From contig JAAGOF010000023.1 in NCBI GenBank assembly GCA_010645155.1, positions 118,421 through 182,420 of the forward strand: a DNA stretch of 64,000 bases. Reading direction: 5' to 3'. A program made the position numbers and the translations under genes. Origin of the DNA: Tigriopus japonicus. Its lineage: Eukaryota; Arthropoda; Copepoda; Harpacticoida; Harpacticidae. The first letter of the stretch is position 1; every line of letters starts with the position of its first letter. This document shows, piece by piece, positions 44,501 through 54,445 of this stretch. Under the pieces are notes generated by a model. The model was not told the origin of the DNA. It made no database searches and worked only from the letters and a program-made list of their open reading frames with translations.

Positions 44501-47500
44501 GCTTGAGCCTTCACAAGCCAAAGATTAACTTAAAGAAGGTCAGCCTTGGCCAAACTATTGAATGTCAATGGCTCCAACCCATAAAAAGCTTAACTCAATC
44601 ACTAGTTCTTAAGCGATCGTCTACACATATTAGGTGATGACAATTCCTAAAATATAACTTTTAAAAAATCTCTTTCAGTCACTTATAATGTTGCCTTTCA
44701 TTGCCCTTATTTCGATGTTGATGGGACTCCCAGTGTTTGTCCACACGCATCTCCATATACCCGAAATGGCCTTGGAAAACAATGGCGACAATTTCTGGTC
44801 TCACCTAGTGTTTTGCATTGAGGATTGGACTTATGGAGGCAAGTACCGTTTAAACAATTTTTTCCATAAGGAATCTTTTTGGTCCGCTTTTTTAAATGAG
44901 TAGGGCAAAGAAATATCTAACCACTGAAAGTTTTGAACACACACGTTTCCAGGGAAATTTGTTAGAGTGGTTGATGAAGCTCGTTAGTTCCGCAATTGCG
45001 AAATATTCTCAATTAAAGTGGTAACTACATTGCAAATGTCAAACCACTTAACCACTAAAATTAAAGATATGTTCATCGACTCAAAAGAATCTGCCATAGC
45101 TCTTAAACTTAAAAAAATATGCAATGCAGTGTTAAAGTAAATTGCATGGTGCACAAAGTCTATTATAGTTTTTTTTTTGCTGAGGTTTAATAACATTGCT
45201 CAGGTTAGTCAAAGTAAATCATCGCATTTTCTTTGGTGATTTCTCATCAGTAAGATAAAAAAAAATCATGGTGCTATTACCTTTACTTTTTTACCATTTT
45301 CACAATGTTGAAACCTAAAAAAATCAAAGCCTAAATTGACAAGGTTACGTAATGTTTTCGTTTCAGGCTCTGCAAACACCACGTTGATCCAAAAGGAAAA
45401 CAAACGCCATTTCTATTCAATCTTCTCCTTGTTCTTTCAATATATCTTACCTTTCACCATCATCTCTGTGGTGTATTCCCTCCTGTATTGCTACCTGAAG
45501 AAACACAGAATGGTTCGCGATGACAAACAATTGGCTAGGGAACGAGCTCGAAGAACTAATATCATGTTGGCCGCCATATCCGTGTTATATTGCCTTTGTT
45601 GGCTTCCGCTGAACTTCTTCAACCTTCTCTCCGATCTCTATGAAGGCATTTTTGAGGTGAGATTAGTTTCTGGACAAGTCCATTGTGACAGGAAAGTTTT
45701 GAGCCCATTCAGATTTCCACCCTTGATTTCACGTGAAACTTTTCTCGTCAGAGTTTAGCTGACTAGTTCTTCAATTTTAAAAAGTCCATGGCACCCGTTT
45801 TGCTTAATGAGGGCAAGGCAGGCACGACATTAATTAGTGGTAAGATGTATTGGTGTAACGATGAGGGATATTTTTGTTCCATGGGGTCAAAACTTTCTTG
45901 TCAAACTGAATATTGAACGAAACTTTGTGACTCATTGTTCAAAAATATTAAAAGTGAAGTGCTTCAAGTTGAAAGTTATGGGTGGGTAGGTTGTTATTAA
46001 ATAATTCAAATAGAACATTTTATTAGAAATACACCCTTATTAGTCGCTTTCAAATGAAAAGGCCACGAAAAAAGATAGTAATTGATTCCTAAGTTGGAAG
46101 AGTGGAATCATTTTTACATTAACGCTTGACAAGCTTCTCAAAGAAACTCCCATTCCTGTTGGAATAGCGTAGATCCTTAATAGAAGCTATTTGAAATGAA
46201 AACAGCGCAACTTGAGCACCCTGGAGAAAAGCAACATTTTATTAGATTAAAAACTATGAACTGAACACATATTTCTGGATAGTTTCCTTTTCTTAGTTTT
46301 ACATTTTAGTGGGCACAACATTTCATTTACATATTTTAACACATGGGATGCAACCCTTTTTTTGCTTGCGTCCCAAATTCGAGCTTGTGAAGTGCCTAGG
46401 TCTCCAACTTGATTATTTTAACCGAAGGGTATCTTTCAATGGATGATAAATCGGTATAAGTGGTACTTTTACCGAATGTTACGTGCGAACACAACGCTTG
46501 AGTATGGTAGAAACTAAAGGCTTTATATACAAAGAATCGCAAAGGTCTGGAATCGAAGGTCTTCTCTGATTAGAGGGTTCCTCAGGACCCAAGTTCTGAT
46601 TGGTCAAGCAACACCCTGCGGCAGCGTGACTGGATGCGGCATGTCTTGAAAGCTTTTGTCCCAGGAAAATTCCGATTTAATGGCTTTCAATCCAATAGAT
46701 ACATGTTGCAGTTACATATTGGAATGTTACTACATAAAGAAATTTAAACATTCTGAAGCATTTTTTTATTTGCCTCACACAAAGTCCAGAAACACAAATT
46801 TGGAAATGGCATGTAAAGTGCCACCCTTTGTTCAGCGACTGAGATCCCCTGTCTTCTCCTTGCCCTCCCAATCTCATGTGGAGTAGAGATCATCAGGGTG
46901 TCCAAAAAAAGAAAGCGGTTGACTCTTTCCACTTTTTCATACAATCTCATGTCTAAAACTTCATAAATTTGTTGGGGCCTCTCTTTTTTAGTCGCGTAAA
47001 ACATTCAATATGTTAATCTTGATTTAGAAGCCACGAATTTGTGATTTTTTGGGCCTGAAAGCTTCCAAGACAAGCTGCATCTAGTCACGTTGGCGCAAGG
47101 GGTTGCTTGACCAATCAGAACTTGGGTCCCGAGGAACCCTCTAATCAGAGAAGACCTTCGATTCCAGACCTTTGCGATTCTTTGTATATAAAGCCTTTAG
47201 TAGAAACGTGCTCAAGATTAACCCTTAAACGTGCTCTGACCATAGAAATGGATAGAGACGATATGTTTATTATAGTGCCGGACAATGGCTGCAAAATGCT
47301 TACGTGAATCAGCCCATAATTTCCCAAGAATATTGATGTACAATTCAGGGTTGGTTCAGGAGGAGCCCGGTGTTGTTTTCTGCCTGAGTAAAACAGGAGA
47401 TTTGTCTCATCTAAGTTTGTTGCTTTGAATTTGTTGCCCTAAAATCTTGGCAAGGAATGAATAAGAGTTGTTCTCCTGAAGTCCTTTAAAGCAGGGCTAG

Positions 47501-50500
47501 ACAAATTGTAAATGCTTTTCAAGATCAACCCGTTATTCAAAGACTGGACCTTGCAAAGACCTGAATGTGTGTCCAATTTGACCATGACCAAAAACAAGTT
47601 TGTTCTCAGTGACAAGACTTGAAAGAAACTAGCTTGTTGACGTTAATTTGGCCACTTTGACCCCAGAATCGTCCTACAAAATGATAGGCAGAGTTGACTG
47701 AGTATGTCGTATCTGGGCATATCTATGACTCTGACGCACACGAAGTAAAGCCCGCAAACGTTATCAAACGTACTGTTTGGGTGGAACTTGGTGGAACTAG
47801 TGCACTAGACGGAACTATTGAACACTTGATTGATCTGATTAACCTCGATTTTTGGGAAGAGATGAACACTCTATTTGGAGATTCATTGTCCTTGACCTCA
47901 ATCCCCAATTCATGGATAAACGAGGGCTCGGAAATGAGCTTGAAAGCCAAAAATTGGCAACAAACATGGGTACCATTTTTAGCATTCTCCTTTCATTCAA
48001 AGATTGCATTTGAAAGAATGTGCTGGATGATTGCATTTTTGTGTTCCTTTTTGTACTCCCTGTTTGGGAATTTTGCAATTCAATTCAAAGTGCTTGGAAT
48101 TTTTAAGAAAGCAGGGTTTACTTATTACCTTTTTTGACAAATTGTCCCGGAATATAAAATTGGCATGTTATTTGTTGACAACTTGTGTTTGTGTTTCTAA
48201 AAAACTGAACAACCGCAAACGAAGTTTTTTACTGATTTATCGCTTCAGGCATTAGTCAATCGTTTGTGAAAATTCTAATTGACTCAAATTACGATTGTTT
48301 GAATCATGAAGTCAAGCAATTACTTAAAAAATATCACCGCCTTGAATTTCCCTGAATATGAGAAAAGTGTGCACTAAAATTGGGCGAGACAGCAAATACC
48401 TGAAGAGGGATTCCCGAAGCTGGCTGAAAAGAGACCTCGGAAGCCTCTAGGAACGCTTATATGTGAACATTGCTCTTCTATTCATCTTTTCCTAGAAATG
48501 CGTTGAAAAAGTTGTCAAATGATGATCAACGGGATTTGCTATAATCGGATTGGAAAACCAGGCAAAAAGCAATTTTATGGGCAAGACCCACTCCATTCCC
48601 CACTCAAATAGAAAAAAAATATTAGGTCGCATGTTAACGCATTTAAAATTTATTTTAGAGTACACGAAATTCAAATTAGATTAACTTTCGTTGGGCCATG
48701 GAGAACGTCCTTGGTTAATTATTTGAAACCCAGCAACTGGAGCGTGTGGTTCAATTTGTTCAATCTTTTGCCAATTTTTCTTCGTCGGGAAATGTATGTA
48801 GGAGCTGATCCTATAACACAGAGGTCGGCAACCACTTTTGGGTCAAGACCCCCCAAATTTGATTACATGTTGTCAGGGGCCCACCAAAGAGACATTGGTA
48901 GGTTCAGGCAAGGGTGACTCAACCCGTGGTCTATGGTTCAGGGGCCCACAAATTAACGATTAAAGAGCTTTGGACCCACGAGTATAGTACTATGGATGTC
49001 TCGAGGGCCCACTATTTTGGACTTTCCCCATAGCTCCTGGGACCAACAAAGACCACCCTTGGGCCCACATGTGGGACTGATTGCCGATCCCTGTTATAAC
49101 GGCTTTTAGTGCAGGGTTAGATAAATTTTTGAATACTAGACCTGATCAACCCACTATTCAGGGGCGTTAGATTCAGGGGCTGTATACGTAGATCTGCCAA
49201 CAGGAACTCGTTGGTAGACTAAATTTCGTATGAATATTAATTGTTGAAAAATTTTCACATATCATTTATTTTTAAAGAGTAATAAATGATATAAAATAAT
49301 GGTAGTAAAAAACTTCAACCAACCCAAAAGAATAAAAAAAAACATGACGAATGTTAATCGGACTGAATTTTGCCATTCTCAAAAATAAATCATATCTGCG
49401 TTAACATGCAGCCTCATATTTCCTTTTTTTTGGTCTTTTAACGAACAGCTGACTGGGAGGTCACGGTACTAATACAGCTCACAAAATTGCACCCTGACAC
49501 AAAAGTTTGGTCTATTTTCAAACTTTTTGAAATATACTAGACACGGAAAGACATAATTTTTGTGTCATTACGTAAGCTCAAAGGTTGCGCGCACTTTCTA
49601 TTTCACTGGTTACACTTAAAGGACACTTTTTGGAATTCTTTTTTTTTTTTGAAAGTAAGCACGGCCATACTCCATCAAGTGAATGCAAAGACAAAGTTGA
49701 CACAGAATGGCCGGGGTATTACCTTGGCGGGAACAATTTCCTCTTTTGGCCCAAAAGCTGATTAAGTACTTAAAACGAGAGAAAAAAACATCTTTGTGTC
49801 GTCTTTGTTTACCTTTGGTTTGTGTCTCAAAGATATATTTAAGTCAGGTTGTCACTTTTCAGTCCCAAAACCTAAACAAGCGCCAAAATGGCAACACTTT
49901 GCTGAATAATCGTTTGATTACATCCAGAATGTATGGTACATTGAGTGCTTAAAGGTTTCTTGCTGGAACATTAGCTCTGATATTTTGATTGTATCAAGGT
50001 ATACAACAACCGTCCTACCGTTCTTTGGATGTTGCCTACATTTTACTCTACAAAAGATACGAAAAAGGCGGGAAAACTTGGTAGTAAAGGGAAAAAGTAC
50101 GCTTGAAGCATGCATCCAAAGAACATATGACTTGGTTGCATGTTGGCTAGTGATGCAATAAAGTAATAATTATCGCCGTTTTTCCATCGAGTTTGTATCT
50201 CTAAACTATTTATAAATCAGCCTGTTTTTTTATTTAACCCAAAAGACTAAACAAGGGCTAATATGGCAACACTTGGCCTCAAAGAATGTTTTAAGACGTC
50301 AGCAAAAGGCCGCATGTCAACGCAAATCAGATTTATTTTGAAGTATACCAAAATCAAGTCAGATTAACGGACCTCGAGTAAATACTTGCAACAGTTGCTG
50401 TGTTTGAAACGCAGCAGCTAGGGCGAGTTTATCCTCAAGGCCCGTTATTCTGACTTGATTTTGTTGTAGAACTTGTAGTTCTTGCATTTTCTATGAGTCG

Positions 50501-53125
50501 TTGACAAACTTTTGGCTTTTCTTTTACATTTCATTGTGCAACGCATAGCTCAAACTTGAAGTTTATTGCTCTGCAGATCAACTAATATTGTTTCAGTTTG
50601 TCACACGAATGAAAAAAGCATAGTACTAAAAGTTTCATCCCTCCCTTTTTGAGTGAGTCTGAAAATGATCACTCTGAGTCATGCAAAAGTAGGGAAAAGG
50701 GGGGCTTCCCCTTTTCTCTTTTTCTCTCTCATCTCCTCGTTCTCTTAGGGGTGACTGATAGTAGGTCTAAAAGCTAGTACTTGAAACTTACAATAACATT
50801 GTAATAAGCCAAATATATGATATTTTAAAATGTTAACTTCAAATTTCAGTATAATCTTCTATAATTTTCACCTAATGGCCGGTTATTTTAAAGCCCTGGG
50901 GTGGGATGAGAGCCATTCAAACTTAGTAATATGGCTTTTCTATTTTTCAACTTTTACACCAATTCTCGCCACCAGATGTCGTGAATCGGAGCCGAATCGT
51001 GAAACTCTTTACTCTAAAATAAATCTTATCTGCGTTAACATTCGGTCTAATGTCGGCTTCAAGCGTTCAAATAACTGAAATAAAGTTTAAAGGCCCTGGA
51101 GTATCCTCTTAGCACAGCTGAAATTTCCAAAATCAACTTACGGCCACTTAATATGACTTGATTTCAATTACTCGAGCTATTTAAATTACTGTAGTGCAGT
51201 TGACATGTGAGGTTGCACTGTGATGTCAAATTTAATCTTTTTTCATAGAGAACTCTTGGTGACTGTTTCAAATTGTTTTTTTTCTTTGTTGTTGTCTCCT
51301 AAATTTAGGTGTTCACTCTCGAAGGCGAAGAGTCAAGTAGACAAAAGAATTTGGAACTACCGACGCCAAGCTTTACATGATTACTTCTTAAATTCTCCAA
51401 CGATGCATAAAGGTTCAATTTTTGTGTACCTTGCGACATTGTATGTTCAATCTTATCCAAAATACATTTGACAAGGCTTTTATAACCTGTCATTGGCCCC
51501 ACTTAGGTCTTCATATTCACATAATTAATGTTACCCGAAGACAAAACATGGCAAGAAAATGGGGGGATCATTTTATCTAGTTCTTCTTTGCCTCTAATCC
51601 AATGGAAGTGAAATGATCTCAAGAGCGCTCCCGTGTTGATTGAATCCAATTGACCATCTCCGCATCTCCAACCAAATCAACGTGAAAGAACCATCTTCTT
51701 TTGAGTGCCGTGTGCCCATCAACCAACTTCCATTGACCATTTCGAGAATGTATCTTGGCCATGAATGAAGCAAAAGACACTTGATAAGAGTCTTTTTCAG
51801 ACGAATACTTTGGATACACAAGGAAAATGTGGCAAATGTCATCTAAATAATTCTTTCGAAAGTAGAAACTTTTGGACCAAAATAATGTCAGAAACCCTCA
51901 CATTAGTAAGTTCCATGGGACTTATAGGAGATGAAACTGACTGACATCGTGAATTTGGGAAAATTCGAGCAATTATTGGCTTAATTATCAAATGCAACCG
52001 ACAATTAACAGTTCATTATCCGTCTAAGGCATTTTTACAAGTATAGATAGAGTGGGTGGTAACCGTCGACAAAAATATGTTATGAACTTGGGCGAAAACA
52101 TGAGAAATCATAACTTTGGAGGTTCCACTAGAAAATGAGAAATGTGGAATGAAGAGTTCTGAATATTTTTTTCCCACTCTTATTTGCAATCAGAAAAAAG
52201 CCCAACTCCATAGTCAAAAGACTTGAAAGGTTACTTGTTCTCGATGTTTGGTTTTGCAAAATATTGTGAGAGGCGGAAAAGAAGAGGGGCTATTAAAAAG
52301 TTCCGCAAGAATATAGCTACGAGATTAGTTCTGTTTTCAGATCTTTATCTTATCGAATTGAAATTTTCGATATCTATCGCTCATTTGGATCATGGACAAC
52401 TAATGATCGGAAATTTAATTTTTGCACAACTCCACATTTATAAACAGATATTCCTCAGGTCTTTGGTAAGCTATTGCCAGTTTTCACCAGAACCTAGACT
52501 GGATAGAAAAAATATGAGTTAGTGCGAGGGCATCCAAATAACTTCAAACTGTTCTTAATAATAATGTTTATTTTTATAATGTTTATTGCGAGAACAAGTC
52601 TCATTATGTATTACATTATATAAATGGTGTTTTTGTTGGCTTCATTTGGTTGGGCTTCTCTTCATTGTGAATAATCATTTTGTATTTCTGGAACCGTTTA
52701 CCCCTGCCAAAAAAGCATCTTGAAATTTGCTCTTGACCCCATTTTTGATTAGAATCGACCAACTTTTTTCCATACTCATTCTTATCTCAATTAAATATTT
52801 CATAAGCAATAATTGAGATAGCGCGGGAGGCACAAGTGCTCCGCTTGTTATTGCTTATTCATCAATATATGCCCACTTGATGGTTGATGCAACATATACA
52901 ACTATGCATTCCTTGTTTCAGGGTCACACGGAACTCATGTTGAGTGTCTTCATCGGTTGTCACATCATTGGAATGTCCAGCGCGTGCATCAATCCGTTCC
53001 TCTATGGATATCTGAACGAATCCTTCCGCAAAGAATTCACGGACATTTTTCACACCCTCACGTGTAATAAAGAGGCCCAATTAGAAAGCGATCGGAATCG
53101 ACGAATGTCCATGATCCACGCTTGA
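35342..53125 (+). CDS. Neuropeptide F/Y-type G-protein-coupled receptor, 5 coding exons, 358 aa
   Basis: Coding exons are 35342-35558, 42788-42993, 44679-44838, 45367-45656 and 52922-53125 (1077 nt). The phases chain as 1, 0, 1, 0. This is a rhodopsin-class seven-helix receptor: GN in TM1, NLAVSD in TM2, TKYWPFG then Cys100 before TM3, DRY at 124-126, Cys187 in CIEDW of loop 2, CWLP at 272-275 and NPFLY at 315-319, then a basic helix 8. The TKYWP and CIEDW motifs and the TM7 sequence GMSSACINPFLYGYLN are those of invertebrate NPF/NPY-type receptors; the ligand assignment is by family only. Such receptors sit in the plasma membrane, usually coupling to Gi/o, and affect feeding and behaviour. 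Oddities are no N-glycosylation sequon in the short N-terminus, Ala150 where TM4 normally has Trp, and a GC donor in intron 3. ATG 35342 has A at -3. Confidence 0.9.
38149..38238 (+). pseudogene. Mariner transposase fragment (left half of the palindromic element)
   Basis: The plus-strand frame encodes the linker and second helix region typical of mariner transposases (DENVKKVH, GLADRKVKVRELV). It is cut off after about 30 residues and lacks the first helix-turn-helix and the catalytic domain. Confidence 0.7.
38249..38481 (-). pseudogene. Mariner transposase N-terminal fragment (right half of the palindromic element)
   Basis: The minus-strand frame from ATG 38481 reads MSKMDQHGFHFVLKQYF, then AKEAKEKFDK and DHTIKY, and meets TAG where the family usually has Trp. 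Recognisable residues continue (TTDQRRCRRPSETITYEN). It overlaps no functional gene and is a decayed transposase. Confidence 0.7.
39376..39538 (-). mobile_element. tRNA-derived SINE, family B, copy 2
   Basis: On the minus strand the head reads ggagatggttgtagcgcagt, containing an A-box-like TAGCGCAGTTGG, then AGTTCGATCC (complement at 39471-39480) as the B box. The body shares gtcgaa, aaaacccagaatggg and ccc with 32285-32392. It is a tRNA relic with a non-tRNA body, so not annotated as a tRNA gene. Confidence 0.6.
40340..40664 (+). mobile_element. tRNA-derived SINE, family A, copy 2, split by a MITE
   Basis: The A box TGGTGAAGTGG (40347-40357) and B box GGTTCGACTCT (40391-40401) are 44 bp apart, the same as in the copy at 1968. 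The body (ctcgaggaaaccttaacac) is interrupted at 40434 and resumes at 40637 (gtcaatccacaccca). Confidence 0.7.
40435..40636. mobile_element. hAT-type MITE nested in a SINE
   Basis: The left end CATGGGTAGGCAACC and inverted right end CAGGGGACGGCAACC match at 12 of 15 positions. The flanking octamers cttaacac (40427-40434) and ctttagac (40637-40644) match at 6 of 8. The interior is rich in gggcccac-like motifs and belongs with 48819-49093 and 57405-57552. Confidence 0.75.
42788..42993 (+). CDS. NPF-type receptor exon 2 (rest of TM2, loop 1, TM3, DRY)
   Basis: The acceptor is ctttccgttccag ending at 42787 and the donor is caggtgagag at 42994 (phase 0). The junction codon with exon 1 is Phe73. 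The exon encodes the end of TM2, TKYWPFG, Cys100, TM3 and DRYRFIVH, which is close to the family pattern. Confidence 0.9.
43286..43958. mobile_element. hAT-type MITE, TAGTGATG family, copy 2, split by another MITE
   Basis: The left end begins TACTGATGAA (43286-43295) and resumes as tttcgagttcg after the inserted element. The inverted right end reads TAGTGATGAGTTTCGAGTTG. The outer target duplication GAAATTAT is perfect (43278-43285 and 43959-43966). Without the insert the element is about 319 bp, similar to copy 1 at 22789-23085 (297 bp). Confidence 0.88.
43296..43641. mobile_element. hAT-type MITE with perfect 20-bp TIRs, nested in another hAT MITE
   Basis: The termini TAGGCCTCGGAAAAAAAAGT are perfectly inverted. 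The target duplication CTGATGAA is perfect (43288-43295 and 43642-43649). The 346-bp interior is T-rich with repeated cactttttttgg motifs and no frame. Confidence 0.93.
44116..44168. mobile_element. Fragment of the palindromic foldback family
   Basis: cacttttgactcagtcattc and gattgagctgaaa match the right arm of 27646-27958 (about 27865-27895). Only about 50 bp is preserved. Confidence 0.4.
44679..44838 (+). CDS. NPF-type receptor exon 3 (TM4 and extracellular loop 2)
   Basis: The acceptor is aatctctttcag ending at 44678 (phase 0). The exon encodes a hydrophobic TM4 and loop 2 with VFCIEDW. The only donor that gives the phase needed by exon 4 is GAG|GCAAGT at 44839, the classical GC-AG donor consensus. 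The nearby GT at 44843 (gtaccg) is in the wrong phase and has poor context. Confidence 0.8.
44839..45366 (+). other. Intron 3 of the NPF-type receptor gene (GC-AG type)
   Basis: A 528-bp intron with donor GCAAGT after GAG and acceptor tttcag. The GC donor is required by the phase of exon 4 and matches the consensus of the known minor GC-AG class. No repeat is recognised in it. Confidence 0.75.
45367..45656 (+). CDS. NPF-type receptor exon 4 (TM5, loop 3, TM6)
   Basis: The acceptor is ttttcgtttcag ending at 45366 and the donor is gaggtgaga at 45657 (phase 0). The exon encodes TM5 (FFQYILPFTIISVVYSLLY), a short basic loop 3 rich in Arg and Lys, and TM6 with CWLP at 272-275. Confidence 0.9.
46497..47216. 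repeat. Inverted repeat with divergent CCAAT/TATA promoter-like arms
   Basis: The arms of about 160 bp (46497-46654 and 47057-47216) are highly similar in inverted orientation, with a 400-bp spacer. Each arm carries GACCAATCAGA and, about 75 bp further outward, TATATAAAG (47109-47119 and 47185-47193; complements at 46595-46605 and 46521-46529). As arranged, both would drive transcription outward. This may be a foldback transposon that carries a pol II promoter, or chance motifs. Confidence 0.65.
47488..47545 (+). mobile_element. Non-LTR retrotransposon 3'-end fragment
   Basis: agcagggctagacaaatt through gatcaaccc matches the 3' terminal segment after the reverse-transcriptase frame at 54446-54980 and the fragment at 49110-49165. 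Confidence 0.4.
48735..49165 (+). mobile_element. Non-LTR retrotransposon 3' fragment interrupted by a MITE
   Basis: ttcaatcttttgcc...cttcgtcggga (encoding FNLFNLLPIFLRRE) and, after the MITE at 48819-49093, gcagggttagataaatttttgaa...gatcaaccc match in order the end of the reverse-transcriptase frame and tail at 54820-54920. Confidence 0.65.
48819..49093. mobile_element. hAT-type MITE, GGTCGGCAACC family
   Basis: The left end CAGAGGTCGGCAACC and inverted right end CAGGGATCGGCAATC match at 12 of 15. The flanking octamers ctataaca (48811-48818) and ttataacg (49094-49101) match at 6 of 8. The 275-bp interior is rich in gggcccac. Relatives are at 25789, 40435 and 57405. Confidence 0.8.
49431..49625 (+). 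mobile_element. GTCCTTTAA-end element, copy 3
   Basis: It begins tggtcttttaacgaacagctgactgggaggtcac, written here only as a pointer to 49431-49464, and ends cttaaaggaca. It parallels 1373-1591 but has only one ctgggaggtcac unit. Confidence 0.6.
50308..51057. mobile_element. Element with GCATGTTAACGCA inverted ends, copy 2
   Basis: The left end (50308-50370) and inverted right end (about 51000-51057) correspond to those of 48625-49421. The interior differs, with no coding frame. The family is unplaced; no target duplication was resolved. Confidence 0.5.
52922..53125 (+). CDS. NPF-type receptor exon 5 (TM7, helix 8, stop)
   Basis: The acceptor is ccttgtttcag ending at 52921 (phase 0) and the stop is TGA at 53123. 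The exon encodes TM7 with NPFLY, helix 8 (NESFRKEF), Cys339 as a possible palmitoylation site, and a short polar tail. A candidate AATAAA lies at 53468-53473, about 345 bp downstream. Confidence 0.9.
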   Translation, partial: GHTELMLSVFIGCHIIGMSSACINPFLYGYLNESFRKEFTDIFHTLTCNKEAQLESDRNRRMSMIHA

Positions 53126-53467
53126 CCAAAGATGAGAGTCACTCAATTCTGGCCAACCAAAATGCTGATCCTTACACAAGTAGACAGTCATGTTTAACGA
53201 GGTGTTCCAGGAACCAAAGTTCCACGAGATCATCTCCGCGTTTCGTGCACAATGGTGATTGATCCAAGTGGGCGAGATGGTTTAACATATAAACGATCTG
53301 TCGTTCAAGTTATTGGTGTTGTGAAACAAACGAAAACTGTTGGGATCAGTGGGAACATATCGTATATTTTTCTCTATTACCGTAAATACGCGTTGATTTT
53401 TGTGCTCTTTCATGGGTAAAAATTATCATGCTAAGCTTATCATGAATAGTCAGAATTTGAGCCATAT

Positions 53468-53473
53468 AATAAA
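53468..53473 (+). terminator. Candidate polyadenylation signal of the NPF-type receptor gene
   Basis: AATAAA lies about 345 bp after the stop at 53125. It is the first consensus signal I see downstream on this strand. Confidence 0.4.
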
Positions 53474-54445
53474 TTGACGATCAAGAACAAGACATTGTTA
53501 AGCATTTGTAATTTTCTAGAGCGTTGAATGGTGGAGGATTCTAATGGTAAGGATTTAAATGAATATGTCAGCAAACAGAATTCAAATTCAGACCCAAAAA
53601 CAGAGCTTACTACAAGAATGAGATTGGTGATGGACCGAAAGCTAAAAATTACGGCCGACTCTAAAAACAATTTATTTCAATTACTTTCGACGTAATTTTC
53701 CTTAAAACTTGCCCATGGAATTGAAGAAGCAAAATTACAATTTTCTTCAAGCACGGAAATTATTCCGCTTCACAGGTTTTTGAATAGCAAAAAAACTGGG
53801 ATATTTCTTTTGATAAAATGCATACCCACACCCAAATTGGGAGTCATACCCAAAACTGAAATTCGCACTAAACTTTCAACAGAAAACGCTTTTGGTCCAT
53901 CATTAATTAAGTTCAACGTTCTTGTTCTAATTGGAGAACTAGGGTGTCATTATGACGGGAATTTTTACTCTTTAATTTCACCCAGTCAGAAGTCTGGGAT
54001 GGGTCAAAGGATGAGAAAAATAGGGAAACGATAAACGAAAAGGTTTTCAAGGATCAGCGAGACATCAAAGTGCATTTACGCCAAATCTTGGAAACTCTTG
54101 TTTCTTGGCTCTCTGATGTGAATCTTGCCATCTGTTGTGCATATGGCCGGATATTCTTTAATCAAATTATTTTCGGGTACTTGGACATATTTTTCAGAAT
54201 TTTCATGAAAACTTTTGGTGAAGATTTTGCAATGATGTTGGATAAGGTGTCATGACAAACTACTGCAAAATAATGAAAATTGGGCCTTCTTGAGAGTTAT
54301 TGAATGTAATGTTTTTGATAAATATTTAGCTGTCCAAGATTTGGCTAAATAATCATCCCCGAGATTACAGTACGTGCAATTAATTGAAGGTGTTTAAAAA
54401 TGCATTTACGTTGGAAGCAGCAATTTTTGAAAGAAGCGTTCTTTA

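Larger units (their letters stand above)
42994..44678 (+). other. Intron 2 of the NPF-type receptor gene
   Basis: A 1.7-kb intron. About 670 bp of it is a nested pair of hAT MITEs (43286-43958), and a half foldback copy lies at 44116-44168. No coding content. Confidence 0.75.
48625..49421. mobile_element. Element with GCATGTTAACGCA inverted ends, copy 1
   Basis: The left end (48625-48690) and right end (49355-49421) are inverted copies of about 65 bp containing gcatgttaacgca and tttatttt. The same pair bounds 50308-51057. The interior here contains a non-LTR fragment with an hAT MITE, which were probably inserted later. Confidence 0.55.
45657..52921 (+). other. Intron 4 of the NPF-type receptor gene
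   Basis: A 7.3-kb intron between TM6 and TM7. It contains the promoter-like inverted repeat (46497-47216), non-LTR fragments, two elements with GCATGTTAACGCA-type inverted ends, an hAT MITE and a GTCCTTTAA-end element. The frame at about 47697-48137 looks protein-like but matches nothing I know. The stretches 45657-46490, 48140-48620 and 51060-52921 show nothing I can name. Confidence 0.65.
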
